Source: Protula sp. h YS-2021
Lineage: Eukaryota; Annelida; Polychaeta; Sabellida; Serpulidae
Length of the DNA: 64,000 nt
Reading direction: 5' to 3'
Assembly: GCA_949752745.1 (NCBI GenBank)
Contig: OX457027.1
Location: forward strand, 17,936,603 to 18,000,602
Both the position numbers and the translations under genes were made by a program. Numbering within the stretch: the stretch's first letter is position 1; each line of letters opens with the position of its first letter. The notes under the pieces were generated by a model. It had not been told where the DNA came from, did not search any database, and saw nothing but the letters and a program-made list of their open reading frames with translations. Positions 51,781-64,000 of the stretch are shown piece by piece.

Positions 51781-54700
51781 GAAGGGATATTTTTGTTTTC
51801 CCGCAAAAAAAATCCACAAAAACGCATTTTTACTGATTTGCTCTGACGTACCATTTCCCACTTTAAGGCACTGTTGTAGTATTCTAGTTGCTAAATAAAG
51901 CTACCCGTGCTTCTTAAAATAATTTTCAGTCACAAACTCGTTTACAAGTCAAGTTGCACAAGTTGGGTCTCCGACAGTCCTCGGTGGGTTCATTCTCGGT
52001 TCTCACGATTCGCTGACTTCATGGGAATGTTGTGCGTGATTCAGTCTGGGGATTATGCAAAAGTTCGCCAGCTTTCTGCACAATCTCTGCAGAGTGTCAC
52101 CAGACTTTGCTATACTCTGTGGTACTCGTGGCGCACTTAGCCAGTGAAAAACTCTTGATTGCAATTAAGAGCTTCAATTTCATCCAGCATTCCAAATTTT
52201 GAGTGCCAAATAGAAAAAAAATAAAAAAAACAAAAATACCGCTCAGCCCTTAATAAAAGAACACAGCAATTAAGAACTTATAAATTTCGATAAAATGTCT
52301 CCCAACAAAGTGTCCCTCGATAAAATTTCTTCCACAAAATGTCGTCCATTCATGTACTGCACGTTGTCTGCTAACAATGCACCGTATTTTATATGACAAT
52401 TTGCTGTGGGATGCAATCTCCAATGTCTCATCATGCTGTTGTCATATAGAGCTTGTGTACCAAAGGTAACTGAAATTCAAGTTGAAAAAAGAAGTGACCC
52501 ACCTGAAACCATATTTGGTGAAAAAATTAAGAATTTTGGCGAATACCCGGTCATCGAAATTTCTAAAAAAAAGTTTGTCCCCGGTCGCGTCTGATTTTTT
52601 TTTTTTTTTTTTTGGAGAAAGATAAAAACGGCTTTTATTGTGAAAGTGTATAAATTGAGGCTTAAACTATTCTAGGCCATTGAGATAACGCTGTAAAATG
52701 ACCGATATTTAAAAAGAACTGTCAGAAAAAACACGTTTAAGATGTTACATTCTTACGACATGTTGCTGTTTTTCGCCATTGGCCCATCGTTATAATTATA
52801 TGATGTCTTACAGAGGAATGATGTGTTGCTTACTAGACATGTTGTCACAATATTTAGAATTAGACTAAATCAGTGCGAAATTTCACATTAGTTGTAAATT
52901 CGAGTTTTTTAATTAATACAAGTATAATCATGTACAGTATAAGGATATAAACTATGTTATTAAAAATGAATAACTGCTAATAAAATCTATTTTATTTAGT
53001 TCTATATATCTTACTATTCATCAATAATATAGGAATCACATCGCAGATTTTATTTAATAAAAGTACGAAGAACATTTAAAGAGATCAACGAAACGATACC
53101 TGATGGGGGCATCTCTTTCCATAGCAGTTAGTTTTGAAATATATCGCGCTTTGAGCTGTTGATATAACCTATTTTCGTGCCACCTCACCAACTCGTACAG
53201 TGTACACAGGTTTATGTTTTATAGTCCAGCAAGTTTCATTGAAAACAAAAGATAAATAAATAGAATTTCTTAAACAATTTTTTAAAATAAAAATAACAGT
53301 CGATTGATAACCGGAAATAGATTCCGTTCAAATCGCAAAAATTGCCTAGTCATTGCTTTACATATCACAGTCTTGGAGGGAATAGTTAAAAATTTGATAA
53401 TCATGATAGATTTTTCGTGCTTTCATAAACAAAACTATCTACTTCTAACTAGCTCAAGCAATTCCCTAGCACATGTGGATAAACTAAGACGAACAAGTCG
53501 TGACGTAATACTTGTAACATAAATGCTGTGCCTTTGAAATATACAGCAGCATAAGATTCGATTATCCGCCTAACCTAAACTTTACTATATTAAAGTCTAT
53601 TCAAACAAGCCTGATTCATTTATTATACATACCTCGAAGTTAAGAATTTGTATTACATGCTACTAAGAGGCATGTATATCATTAGCGTCTACTTAGAAAC
53701 ATGTATTGGGGACGTACCTAAAAATGAGAGTGAAATGCACTTACTTACAGTTTACCTGTAATCACACTTGTAAGTGCCCATATAGGATAAACGCCCGTAA
53801 ACTATCAAGGCGAATCACTGAGATTAACTGCTCAGTTACGATAAACACGTGTTTAAACATAAGCAAGTAACTCAACACATTACAACAAGTAGCTCTAAGC
53901 ATATATTGCTAAAGTATGCGACCTACAAATAGACGATTGCATACTCATTGCACACATGCAATAGAGCAATGACATACTGCAAACTCAACGTATAACCACA
54001 AACATGACCTGTGTCATAAATGTGCAGAAATGTATCCAAAATGTCATACAAAAAAGTATGAAATTAACAAACCATTAACAAGCAGAGCATAACATATTCC
54101 CAATAACATATAATAATTGGAAAAAAAATTCGCACAATATAACAAAGATCAACAAACATACATAACAAAACTGTAAAACCATGCAATCAATTTGTTTTTA
54201 AATGCTTCAACTTGATTGGATGATTAGAACATTTATGAGGTCACGCGTCTGTTGTGAGTAGAATTCTACCACAAAGCCCCATTATGTTCAATCATAGTGT
54301 ATAATAATACAAATATTATGTACTGTAGAGAAATAGCTACGTTAAACTGCAAACGTTGAATGTTCTGTGTGACAGGAAGCCCACTGTTCAATAACAGTAA
54401 AGTTTTGTTATATTAGAACAGCGCTTTGTGTTTTCTCTTCGGTTTGCTTGACGGTATAGGGTTGCTATGAGCAATGTGTGGGAGTCTGAAATTGCATAAA
54501 ACCGTTTTTGTTATCATTACATAGAATCATAGCACAGTATTCGTTTATATGGTGTTAAGCATTTCTTGTGTAAGTTTAACATGACTGCAATAACCTTCAT
54601 ATTTTATTGCATCTAAAATCTCAGCACCTTGTGTGGTTTTGGTCTGTACAAGTAAAATTTAATCTTAAAGGAATAGTATTTTACTAGCTAAACTCACACA

Positions 54701-54873
54701 AAAATGTTTGAAATAAACCGGTTTATACTAGCTTCGATTCAGTTTTACTTCGTGCACGGGATATCAATGTCATACCAATGAAATACTTATCTTTGGTGTC
54801 AAAGATGTCTAAAAGAAGAATAACAGCCACTACACATTCCCTTAACGAAAGTAATATAGTGTTAGGTACTTAC

Positions 54874-54968
54874 TTTTGATATTTGTTATATAACTCTAGA
54901 TTTTGCTTTCGTATATCTTCTGCTTTCTTGCCTTGTAACAAATCGCCTGCTTGTACTTCCTGCTGTTT
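54874..54968 (-). CDS. Modular gene exon P: charged helix
   Basis: 95 bp, acceptor TTACAG, donor GTAAGT; encodes KQQEVQAGDLLQGKKAEDIR and a coiled-coil-like continuation. Ends with two bases of a codon, so the gene continues downstream. Confidence 0.8.
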
Positions 54969-57900
54969 CTGTAAAATAATAATAAAAATTACGATAACAA
55001 AATAATAAAAACAGCCGATCATGCAATGAATAAATTATCACTAAGCAGTAAGAAAGACCGTAACGATCGCGTATAGTTTCTGCAAGTGGCAAAAACTTCA
55101 ACTTCATATGAAAGTTTAGCTCTTTGCCTACATGCTATATTGCTCGCCTCAAACAAGTATGCATAAGTACTGACAAGAATTGGCAGCAAGTATACAATGC
55201 CATCAACTATGGTTGCTATAGCTGTTTTACCTTTTGGAACACGGTATTGGTTCGAAGGGGATATCCGAGTGGATTCATATCCCGCTGACAGGGAGAGACT
55301 GGCCTTGGTCTGTACTTATCTTGTGACATATCCAGAGGGTTGTCTACCATTTTATCATGCATCGATAAAAACAGGGGAATGTATGCCAAATAATCAAGGA
55401 ATCCAACCTTTAGAAAGCAAACATTTGTGCATGTTAAGACTTTTCGCCTTGATACACGGCAACACATATTAAATAAAAAAATACATCACTCAGAAAAAAA
55501 TTATTGACATAGTATTACTTTAATTTGTGTGAACATCTTTGGATGCATACGTACTTTGGTGTTACTCTAGATGAAGAAGTATATCTTGATATAATACAGT
55601 TTGCAATAACTCTTGACAGGATGTAGCATTGATACTAATAATGACAGTAGAGTCGTTACAGAAAGAAGCCTTATATACGCTAAATATATCACTACATAAA
55701 TGTCATGCCAAACTCTTTGTCAAGTCCTAAGAATGAGGTGGTTTATGTATTTACCTCTCTATATTCATTTGGTTCAAGTTTGTTTACGACATAATCTTGT
55801 TGTTCCCATGTAAGTCCTCCTGCCATGAGTTCTATTCTTAAGTTTTCTACTTTGATGTAATTAGGTGTTGTGTCATCGCCACTACTACAGTAGAACATGC
55901 TTTTATAGAGACCCATCTTCCTTTCAATGTCAGTCAGATTGGCAATTTCTAGTAAATGCTTACATTGTTGGCTGAAATAAAACATTACTTACATTGTATA
56001 AAAATAAACTGGGGTTCCTACTGATAAATATAAAGGTATCGCCACTAAATACTAAAAGGATTAATTCGCCCCCTCTAGCAAAAGAAAAGCAGGAACTGAA
56101 ATTTGAAAACTGTGAGGAGCAAAACAACTCAACCACTCACCCTTATGGGTACTCTAGACATAGTGACACTGGTTTCATTATAAATTGTGGTATAGAAAAT
56201 GTTGCATTTTGTTTTGTTAAAAATATGAGGGGATAGATTGAGCATATTGCCAAGCTTTTCATAACAGCTCTTCGAGATGGTCATCGCTCTTTTATGTCTG
56301 ATTTTCTTTATGACAAAAAAGTAGGATTTGAGATCAAGAATATATAATAACCCCGTGAAATCGAAACCCTACAAAAAAACATTAAGAAACTGTAGATTCG
56401 TGCACACATTGTATAGTGTATATGCTTAGAATCTGTAAGCTCAGTGTAGTTCCAGATTCCTTGATGATAAGAATGGTGTGTCTTACTCCATTGCAGTAAC
56501 TCTCTCGGCCAGCGCAGTCATGACAGCGAACATTCTGAACGTTATTTGCGTATCCTCATCAAGATCTAACAATTTGAAAATGTAATCCTTTTGTTTATCA
56601 TCTATGTCCTTCACAGAAGGAACCGCTTCCAATGCATCTTTAGCTGCCTGCAAACAAGGCATTTTGCGACATTTCAAAAGATTTATTTATGTAGAATTCC
56701 TCTTCACAGATTTACCTTCACCTTTAAGTTCTGTACAAAATACAATAGCATAAGCGAAAGACTTACTAATAAACAAAATCAAATTTTTAACTGTCTCCAG
56801 AGATATTTTGAGGTAATTTTTCTCACCCTTGACGATATTTTATAATCGAGGTCATCATCCTCGACCACGTAAGCTCTGGCATATGTTTCTATTTTTGCTG
56901 TGTCAACAAGCTGGTAGTGGTGCAAAAAATCTATAGTTGCATCTACAATTTAATTTTTTGTTGCCAAGTTAAATTGCTTGTGGTCATTATAAAGTAAAGC
57001 AGCCTTTGATGTCTGTTTGATTTAAAAGAGATCAATGCATTTGTCACGATCTATTAATTAATCGATGCCTTTCATATATATTTCAACCAAAGCATGATAC
57101 ATCCGAATCGGCATTAAAAACTACATATAGCGTGCATTGCCAAAGCTGTCAACCTCGTTCTACCTCGTTCTTCTGGATGCGTGTGATCAATTAAGTTTGA
57201 ATCGTTGATCATAGTCAGCATATGTTCTTGCATCATGCCTCCACCCCTCTTCATCATTACTGCTACTTTGCGTGCCCCTTTTACTGAAATTTGTAAATAA
57301 CGCTTAAAATATCAACAGTGAGTGTTTTTATACATAAATTTTATCTTCTTGTGCCTTACAAAGCATTTTAAAAAGATCTAGTTGTCTGATCTTAAACGGG
57401 CCTCGCTGTATACATCGTACGCTGTCCTTTGAATCATATAAAATGCCTTCACCTCAAATCAGCCGCTCATATTAAAACTGCAGTTGGAAATTAGGACAGA
57501 CTTTTACTGAACCCACTACATGTAAGAAACATAAAGAGTTTTCGACTTTATTAGTCTGGTGTGTTATCTGTAGGATTGTGTCTACACGCACGTGTTGAAA
57601 TGTCGAGATCGCTGTCATCGGCTAAATCATCAGTGTCTGCGTCAGACGCAAAATCTTCTACATTTTTTAAGCCAATCTTTACTCCGTCTCTTTCTATTTG
57701 AATGTCATCGCCAAATTTATCCTATAATGTGAAAGCATATGTCGGTTATTTGACAAATTTTATGGTGGTGTTCTTATTTCTTAAAAATTCTCCTAAGCGA
57801 CAACTTTAATTTATGAGCCATGAATTATATCATTCAAGCATAAAAACGGAATTTTATAATTAATATTTTACAATTTTGGAAAACCTTTTGTGACACCCTT

Positions 57901-60900
57901 GCAATATGATTTCATACTGAATCGTTTTAACTTCATTACAATAATAGAAATGGTGTTAAATTGCTAAAGTCATAAACTGAAATTCTTTTTTTTATGTTGT
58001 CACTTAAAGATCACTTAAGTTTGGCAAGGAGTACCATCTCCTTCATGTTACGTGCATATGATACAGTTCCTGGCTTTAGTGGTTCTAAATATACCTTAAG
58101 AGCTCTGGCAATTTCTTCTTTTGACGCTTCAGGATCTATACCAAGTTTTTCAAGGTCATCCTTTGTTAACTTATTTATATCAATTTTCTTCTTTCCGGCT
58201 TTAAGTTTAACTTTTCCGTCGCACGTTGTTTCAAAATAGTCACCATCTGATTCGTTTCCATCCACTACTTCGACATCTGTGCCAAATTTTTCCTAAAACA
58301 TACACAAAAACCGTTTTATGTAACAATTTATAAACATTTTATATGATTATATGTTCATGGCATTTTAGATCAGTTTATTTCCGGGCTGGATTAAAACCTT
58401 AAGCTAGCAAGGTTTTTAAAAGCATTGCCATAATTAAAGGCTTGCCTTTCTGTAACAAAATGGGAGGGCATCGTTTTTGCAATTAAGCATGACGTCAAGC
58501 AAAATACGCGATCACAAACTGACTATGGCCTGCACATATGAACATTACGTTATTTTGTCAAATATCATTGTTACTTCTGTTACCGCTCGTCTTTATTGTT
58601 CGTTCCATTTGTTTTATTTTAATTTGTGCTCTTCTTTGATGATTTTAGAGATTCTTGATTTTTTATTGAAGCTTCAATTAGAAAAAAACATTTTGTTTCT
58701 GCTGAGCAATGTGGTAGATTAAATGTTAACTATAGAATGACTTACCCTTAACTTCTTTGCTATCTGATCCTTGGTCATGTATTTGGTGTCAATTCCCAAC
58801 TTTCGTAAATCTTCTTTAGACATCTTGCTCAAATCAAGTTTATTCTTGCCTTTCCTCAATTTTACAGTGCCATCTTTGGCGAATTCAAAATAATCACCAT
58901 CATCAAATTTCTTACCACCCTCAGTAAATTCTACATCTTCTCCCAGTTTTTCCTGAAATCAGTATGTCCTTTCTAAGTTTTTATTCTTTCTGAAGATATA
59001 ATAAACTAAAATTCTAAAAATAATCTGTATAGCATTCAATATTTGTTAATTTATTTGACAGAATAAAAATTAGCTAATAAGACGTTATTGTATTGAATAA
59101 TTTGCAAGTGTCACAAGAATATATTTTCAAACTAAATCACGTTGGTGTGTACCTTAATAGCACGTGCTAATTCTTCTTTTGTTAGTTTCGTAGAATCTAT
59201 TCCCATCTTTTTAAGATCGTCTTCTGATAACTTCGACAAGTCAATCTTCTTTTTGCCACCTTTCATTTTTATTTTACCATCAGCGCCAACTTCAAAATAA
59301 TCGCCGTCATCAAACTCTTCTCCTTTGTCGACAATATCTACATCGTCTCCAAACATTTGCTACAAGAGAAATAAACAGAATTATAATTTGCTCGCAACCA
59401 AATTATAAGACACCTCAGTCCCTAACGGTGCATGTACATTTTAAATGTGGCGGATCAATACACACAAGTGGTTGTCAGCCAAAGTGGAACTTGTAAAACC
59501 AAATGAGCACAGCATTAATCCCTGCATTGAACGTCTTACAGCATCTTTATGAGTTTTAAATTCGTGATTTTTTTATTTCCTTTTGTCATTGTGATGACAC
59601 CTTCCTAGCAAGAATTGTTTTATTACACGCATACATTGAATTTCAATGTGACGGAATATTTCATGCTGTCAAAAACGAAAATTAACTTTAACTATTTCAA
59701 ATTAGTTTGTTCGTTTGTTTGTTTGTTTGGTGTTTAATGTCCCGTTCACCAACTAGGATGGGTATATTAGGGCGCACTTGCTAAAGAAACAAGTGGGAAA
59801 AAGAAAGACGAATGAAGAAATAGTAAAAGAAGAAGTATTCTTAAGCCCCCCTCACCCAACAGGGAGATCAAATTAGTATTAGCCTCATTAATTTGCCAGA
59901 ATAACATAAAAAACTGCACGCACAAATGCACCATAAAATGGGAGCTTACACAAATATGCTTAGATTAAGGTGTTTACAGTAATGTGTTCACATTAATGTT
60001 GATGAAAATGAGATATTTAGAATGATATAAAGGGTTTGGGGCATTAAACTTTAAAGTGTTAGATGTATTCAGTCAGTCCTCTTGTTCACGTGCTATGTCT
60101 TACAAAAATACGCGAACGCTACATGCTTATTATCTAGTTTTTATAACCAGTCATACTTTTAGATGTCAGTCCAGTTAGTAAAACAATTGAAGCTGTTGAG
60201 TGTGACGCGCGTAATCACTGCAAATACATGTAATGTGCCTAAGCGAAAGTTGTCAAAAGTCAGACACCTTCAGTTTTCTTGCGATTTGCTCTTTACTCAT
60301 ATTTTCTGTATCAATGCCCATTTTCTTGAGGTCTTCAGCTGAAAGCTTGCTCATATCAATTTTCTTTGAGCCATCTTTGAGCTTTACTTTGCCGTCAGCT
60401 CCGATATCAAAGTAATCCCCATCATCAAATTCGTTTCCTTTATCAACTATTTCTACATCATTTCCGAACATATCCTACAATATATTCCGTTTCTCCATTA
60501 AAGTAAACAAATATCATCAGATGAATTCGAACAAAAAACGCACATTTCTAATACTCAAGTTCTCATTTGAAACCAACCAGTGAAAGGTGGTGAATATACA
60601 GGCGATCACAATATATTATTCTGGAAACCTTATAAAGCAGGATGATACTTTGAAAAACTATATATATCTTTACTTTTTTGGATTTAAATGTAAAGCATTG
60701 AGTGTTTTCAAAAATATACCCTCGTTGAAGAACATCATATATCTAAGCATGATATCTGAATCGATATGACTGATATCATACTGTACCTTAAGCTTTCTTG
60801 CAATCTCCTCCTTCGTCATATTGTCTGTGTCAATGCCCATTTTCTTCAGATCATCTTGAGACAGCTTACTTAAGTCTATTTTCTTTGAATCACCTTTTAG

Positions 60901-63609
60901 TTTCATTTTACCGTCTTCCCCGACTTCAAAATAATCACCATCATCAAACGTTTCGCCTTTGTCAATAACTTCGAGATCATCGCCAAACTTTTCCTGAAGA
61001 AAGATATATCAACTTAATTTGGTATTATTATTTTGGATTTGTGAACATTCAACAGCTTAAATCCCTATCATGGCGAGGTACCCTTAAATATTTTTAATGG
61101 CGAAGTATCCTTAAATGGGTACTGATTCAATTATGAATGTCATTGGTTTGCATATACTCTCCGCGATAGCTCTCGTTGCTTCACACTGATTTCATAATAG
61201 ACCAAAAAAATCAATATTCTGCATAAAACGTCGACAAAAATCGGTACCGTTGGGACCAGAACCATACATCTTTCTGAGTTAAGATATATATATATATATA
61301 TATACAAGTAATGTTAATTAAAATACCTTCAGGGCCCGTGCAATTTCTTCCTTGGTCATATTTGTTGGATCTATGCCAAGGTTTTTCAGGTCATCTTCAT
61401 CTAATTTGTTTAGATCAATTTTCTTTTGTCCATCCTTTGTAATGCAAAAGTAGGATAATAATTATGTTTTTGAACGACACGAGAATGATAAAACAGCTAC
61501 ACTACAGTAAGCTATAATAAGACAGAATATACGTGTAATTTCTGCAATGATGAACATGACTTTTCATCAGAAACAATCCATACCACATGCAGTTCTTTCA
61601 GCAGTTTTACCTATTCAACAACAAACTGTCATTTTGCAACAATTTTTTTTCACAAACGTAATTGATTAATCAAAGCCTGTAGGCATACAAGTCGAAAGGG
61701 TACTTATTTTGTCTGATTCACAAACATGTTTTAGGTCAAATCTAATTTAAATACTAAAAATTGGCCCATTTTAAAGCAACTGCCCCACCCTTTCATCATA
61801 TCAACAGCTGTTAAGGTCTACCTTTAATTTGACCTTGCCATCGGCGTCTGTTTCAAAGTAACTTTCAACACTGACTTCACTTCCAGCACTATTCACTCGC
61901 TTTTTCTTTTTCTTCTTTTTCTTGTCGTCATCACCTATTTATTTCCAAGCAAGATATTGTGGTGCGATGGTTTGATAATTATTTGGCATTTTTACTTACA
62001 GAGCGTACAAATATCATATGAATTTTAAACTTTACCTTGAAAATATAACTACAAGCCACTCAGTAAACAGTGAGAATAAATTGTTGTACTTACATGTAAT
62101 ATCAAATTTGAGGGAATACATTTGTAGAAACAATTTACATTACGATTGTTAAATCAAAAGATGTAAATTGCAATATATGCGAACATTACATCCAACAAAC
62201 TGTATGAAAATGATGCAAATCCGTTACAAAAAGATTGTAAGACTAGCTCTTTACTATCTTTACTATTTTAGCCTAAAAGTGAAGCGAAGGAAGCAAAAAA
62301 GACCAGATATTTAAACGCCATTATCAGTCTAAGCTCTTTAATTTCAGCGTCTCATACTCTCAGCTGATCAGCAACAACCGACTCATACGATCAAATGAAG
62401 AAACGGATAGATGGAAAACATTTAACTACAGAGAAAAAAGCCTCAAAGTGCAGCAAGTAACCAATGTCAGTCACGTATATTTTCTTGATTTTGCCAAGAA
62501 GTGAAAAGCTTTTGAAACAGACTGTCGCCATGTAAAATATATCATAATTGGCTGTCGTATTGCAGTTCATGTTGGCATGGCAAAATCAATTCTCTACAAC
62601 GCAGCATTAAGCAACTTAACTATGCACATATAAAAGCACCGAAATTATGAAATCGAATTCAGACCAGACAACACAGCAGTATTAATTCTTTGCTGAAAGC
62701 TCAAACGCATTCATTTTATATTTGTTCGTTGAACTATAAGCACATGTGGTAATAGAAGCAAATATATTTTCCAACAGGTTAAGTGTAGGGACAGATAATA
62801 AAGAATACTCTATATAACTGCAGAAATTCTTCTTCTTTAGAAACTAACATCTAAGATTGAGTTTAAGGATTAAGTAAATCTAAGCTACATATGCTCTCTA
62901 AAGAACGCAAATGGCATCTAGGCTAGCACCTAATCTCATACTATCTATAAGCTTTGCATGTTGGGGCTAACTATGCGCATATTACTTTCCGCGTCAGTTT
63001 CTTCGGGTTGTAGAGCAGGTTTCTTCCGAATGGAGGTTTTAACTTTGGCCTTTTGCAGTACAGATCCTACCACAGTAGGTGATACTTTTTGTGGACTCGG
63101 TGATAGCTTTGCACTTAAGGGCTTGCCAATTACTTTAATAACATTGTCTAGGAGGTGAAACAATTATTAATCAGCTAACGAGGTCACATAATAATTTTTT
63201 ACAATACATAAAAGAAAGTATACTTTATTAAGAAGCCACAAGAGCATAAAATTACAGAAAATACGTATAATACAACACATACACATTAAATGGTTAACAT
63301 GCAACACTAAAGAGAAAGACTTAAGAAGACTGTATGATATTGAGGGAACTGTCTACACCCATGCTGTTAAAAATAGAAGAGTAATAAAGCAAGGCCGTCA
63401 CCTGTATATTCACCAGTCAAAAATTCCTAGTACCGTTTTATGTGCAGATGAATTTTATTTTGACTTTGAAATGACGAGCGCTCCACAAGCAGTTTTTATA
63501 ACATATTTACAAAAATCTTTATCATACAATAGGAACTAATCAATCAATCTTACCTTCTTCACTTTCATCGTCAGCATCATTACCATCTTTCTTCTTTTTC
63601 TTTCCCCAC
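54874..63609 (-). CDS. Modular acidic-repeat / EF-hand-like protein gene, partial
   Basis: Sixteen exons on the minus strand join with consistent phases (about 827 codons); both ends lie outside what I could follow. The N-terminal part has Lys-rich linkers, then six copies of a module of about 69 residues: D(D)GDYFE...DGK-K-K, KKIDLSKLS, DDLKKMGID, T-EEIARKLK. The second half of the module looks like two short helices with a loop, reminiscent of SAP/LEM folds (inference only). From exon 11 on the protein is helical with EF-hand-like parts: DLDEDTQITFRM (acidic positions 1, 3 and 5 present, the final Glu replaced by Met) and EVGFLDYLAYIP. It ends in a charged helix. No signal peptide or membrane segment is seen, so it is probably cytosolic or cytoskeletal. 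I do not recognise the family. Confidence 0.8.
55231..55407 (-). CDS. Modular gene exon O
   Basis: 177 bp, phase 0-0, acceptor TCTAAAG, donor GTAAAA; encodes VGFLDYLAYIPLFLSMHDKM, then a Pro-rich stretch. It fits exactly between exons N and P. The plus-strand open frame over the same bases is its shadow. Confidence 0.8.
55755..55971 (-). CDS. Modular gene exon N
   Basis: 217 bp, acceptor TTTCAG, donor GTAAAT; encodes a helical stretch with ERKMGLYKSMFYCSSGDD and GGLTWEQQDYVVNKLEPNEY. Confidence 0.85.
56487..56647 (-). CDS. Modular gene exon M: EF-hand-like loop
   Basis: 161 bp, acceptor TTGCAG, donor GTAAGA; encodes KDYIFKLLDLDEDTQITFRM. Loop positions 1, 3, 5 are Asp and 8 is Ile, but position 12 is Met, so tight calcium binding is doubtful. 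Confidence 0.85.
56827..56942 (-). CDS. Modular gene exon L
   Basis: 116 bp, acceptor TTGTAG, donor GTGAGA; encodes TIDFLHHYQLVDTAKIETYA then a VVEDDDLDYKI acidic strand. Confidence 0.8.
57164..57283 (-). CDS. Modular gene exon K: start of the EF-hand-like part
   Basis: 120 bp, acceptor TTTCAG, donor GTAGAA; encodes KGARKVAVMMKRGGGMMQEH, then LTMINDSNLIDHTHPEER. Confidence 0.75.
57592..57721 (-). CDS. Modular gene exon J: degenerate module start and acidic linker
   Basis: Starts DKFGDDIQIERDG like a module, then turns into an Asp-rich linker (DADTDDLADDSDLD). The donor is ambiguous: GTGCGT at 57591 (used here) or GTAGAC six bases later keep the same phase. Unspliced, it would stop at 57551. 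Confidence 0.65.
58095..58292 (-). CDS. Modular gene exon I: module 6, three codons shorter
   Basis: 198 bp, phase 0-0, acceptor TTTTAG, donor GTATAT; starts EKFGTDVEVVDG, ends SKEEIARALK. The open frame runs on past the donor, but that part does not fit the module. Confidence 0.85.
58746..58952 (-). CDS. Modular gene exon H: module 5
   Basis: 207 bp, phase 0-0, acceptor TTTCAG, donor GTAAGT; starts EKLGEDVEFTEGG, ends TKDQIAKKLR. Confidence 0.9.
59153..59359 (-). CDS. Modular gene exon G: module 4
   Basis: 207 bp, phase 0-0, acceptor TTGTAG, donor GTACAC; starts QMFGDDVDIVDKG, ends TKEELARAIK. Confidence 0.9.
59704..59880 (+). repeat. (TTTG)n with a dispersed repeat
   Basis: TTGTTTGTTTGTTTGGTGTT is followed by TAATGTCCCGTTCACCAACT. 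The shape is that of a dispersed element tail; only one copy is in this window. Confidence 0.4.
60268..60474 (-). CDS. Modular gene exon F: module 3
   Basis: 207 bp, phase 0-0, acceptor TTGTAG, donor GTGTCT; starts DMFGNDVEIVDKG, ends SKEQIARKLK. Confidence 0.9.
60787..60993 (-). CDS. Modular gene exon E: module 2
   Basis: 207 bp, phase 0-0, acceptor CTTCAG, donor GTACAG; starts EKFGDDLEVIDKG, ends TKEEIARKLK. Confidence 0.9.
61281..61303 (+). repeat. Short (TA)n tract
   Basis: Dinucleotide tract about 25 bp before exon D on the plus coordinate. Confidence 0.85.
61327..61434 (-). CDS. Modular gene exon D: second half of module 1
   Basis: 108 bp, acceptor ACAAAG, donor GTATTT; encodes DGQKKIDLNKL and MTKEEIARALK. 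Confidence 0.8.
61822..61934 (-). CDS. Modular gene exon C: poly-Lys and first half of module 1
   Basis: 113 bp, acceptor AAATAG, donor GTAGAC; eight lysines in a row, then SYFETDADGKVKLK. This copy of the module is split by an intron, unlike the others. Confidence 0.75.
62986..63147 (-). CDS. Modular gene exon B: basic linker
   Basis: 162 bp, acceptor CTCCTAG, donor GTAATA; encodes VIKVIGKPLSAKLSPSPQKV and onward, rich in Lys, Ser and Pro. The internal donor was chosen because its phase fits exon C. Confidence 0.7.
63554..63609 (-). CDS. Modular gene exon A: Lys-rich linker
   Basis: 56 bp between CAG and GTAAGA; encodes WGKKKKKDGNDADDESEE. The most 5' exon found; earlier exons are beyond it. 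Confidence 0.7.
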
Positions 63610-64000
63610 CTGAAAACCAAATTTTTCCGCACTTTTACTGAAGTATTCTAGTTGTGCTAACTTCTGCTTGAATTATTGCGACAATAGATGGACATTTGGA
63701 GAAAGAAGTAAGGCTTATGTTCAGGGCTTTTATAGTTATTAAAATGTTTTTACAGCTGAACTCATATATTCGAATGAATCCGATCCACAAAATATGCAGT
63801 AAATTCATATTTTAAACTGGAAATGTGTCCATTGGAGCACGTATAGCCCGCCTGTCCCCATTTTTCACAACCATGAGAGAAGTGTTTTAGGCACATTCTT
63901 GACAGAAGTTAATTACATAAAGCTCTACACGTGTGCATGTACTGAAAACGTTTATTTTGAGCCCTTCTTCTCCTAAGTTCAGAGGTTGCTCACGGACCAA

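Larger units (their letters stand above)
47942..54873. other. AT-rich intergenic region, weak candidates only
   Basis: Between the RTK poly(A) signal and the last firm exon of the minus-strand gene. I see a possible terminal exon (48500-48620), a HINE-like 5' end (51425-51520) and many short closed frames. Further exons of the minus-strand gene may be hidden here. Confidence 0.5.

Noticed and set aside
55197..55472. Plus-strand 91-codon frame
   Set aside because: Shadow of minus-strand exon O, which has correct splice sites and phases on both sides.
57551..57721. Ending the modular gene at the in-frame stop after exon J
   Set aside because: Exons K to P continue in matching phases and form a coherent domain; the stop lies beyond a usable donor. 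A short isoform ending here remains possible.

Overview
The window looks like nuclear DNA of a marine invertebrate, most likely a mollusc. It is AT-rich and crowded with short rolling-circle-type elements, minisatellites and (TA)n/(CT)n tracts. It carries two large multi-exon genes with canonical GT-AG introns. Nothing prokaryotic is present. The taxon is an inference from repeat style and gene content, not from a marker gene.

Layout. 1-9.7 kb: tandem repeats, a decayed endonuclease fragment, and a nested pair of mobile elements. The inner one is 3,987 bp (3863-7849) with ~1.3 kb near-identical terminal inverted repeats, a 6-bp target duplication (TGTAAC) and one intact gene for an acidic zinc-finger protein behind a TATA box and an array of six CRE sites. 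It sits inside an older Helentron-like element (3706-9683, minus strand) that also holds nine ~138-bp satellite units rich in the nuclear-receptor motif TCAAGGTCA. 9.7-17.1 kb: dispersed repeats, a head-to-tail pair of Helentron-like elements and one unrecognised 136-codon ORF.

17.2-47.8 kb, plus strand: one receptor tyrosine kinase gene that I could thread through 21 coding exons with consistent splice phases (about 1,626 residues). Order: signal peptide, usherin-like N-terminal segment and laminin-G-like domain, basic furin-like stretch, Frizzled-type cysteine-rich domain, laminin N-terminal domain, short laminin-EGF, three IPT/TIG domains, transmembrane helix, MET/RON-type kinase and a tyrosine-rich tail. 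The semaphorin/PSI head of MET is replaced by an usherin/Frizzled-like head. Exon 16 lacks one base, which breaks the frame as sequenced. Its introns hold most of the repeats, including a PIF/Harbinger remnant with CAG target duplication.

54.9-63.6 kb, minus strand: a second gene, partial at both ends, with 16 exons recovered. Its N-terminal part is built from repeated ~69-residue modules, four of them encoded by exons of exactly 207 bp in phase 0-0; its C-terminal part is EF-hand-like and ends in a basic, probably helical segment. I do not recognise the family. 47.9-54.8 kb between the genes is AT-rich with only weak candidates. The two genes converge (tail to tail), so there is no operon-like relationship.
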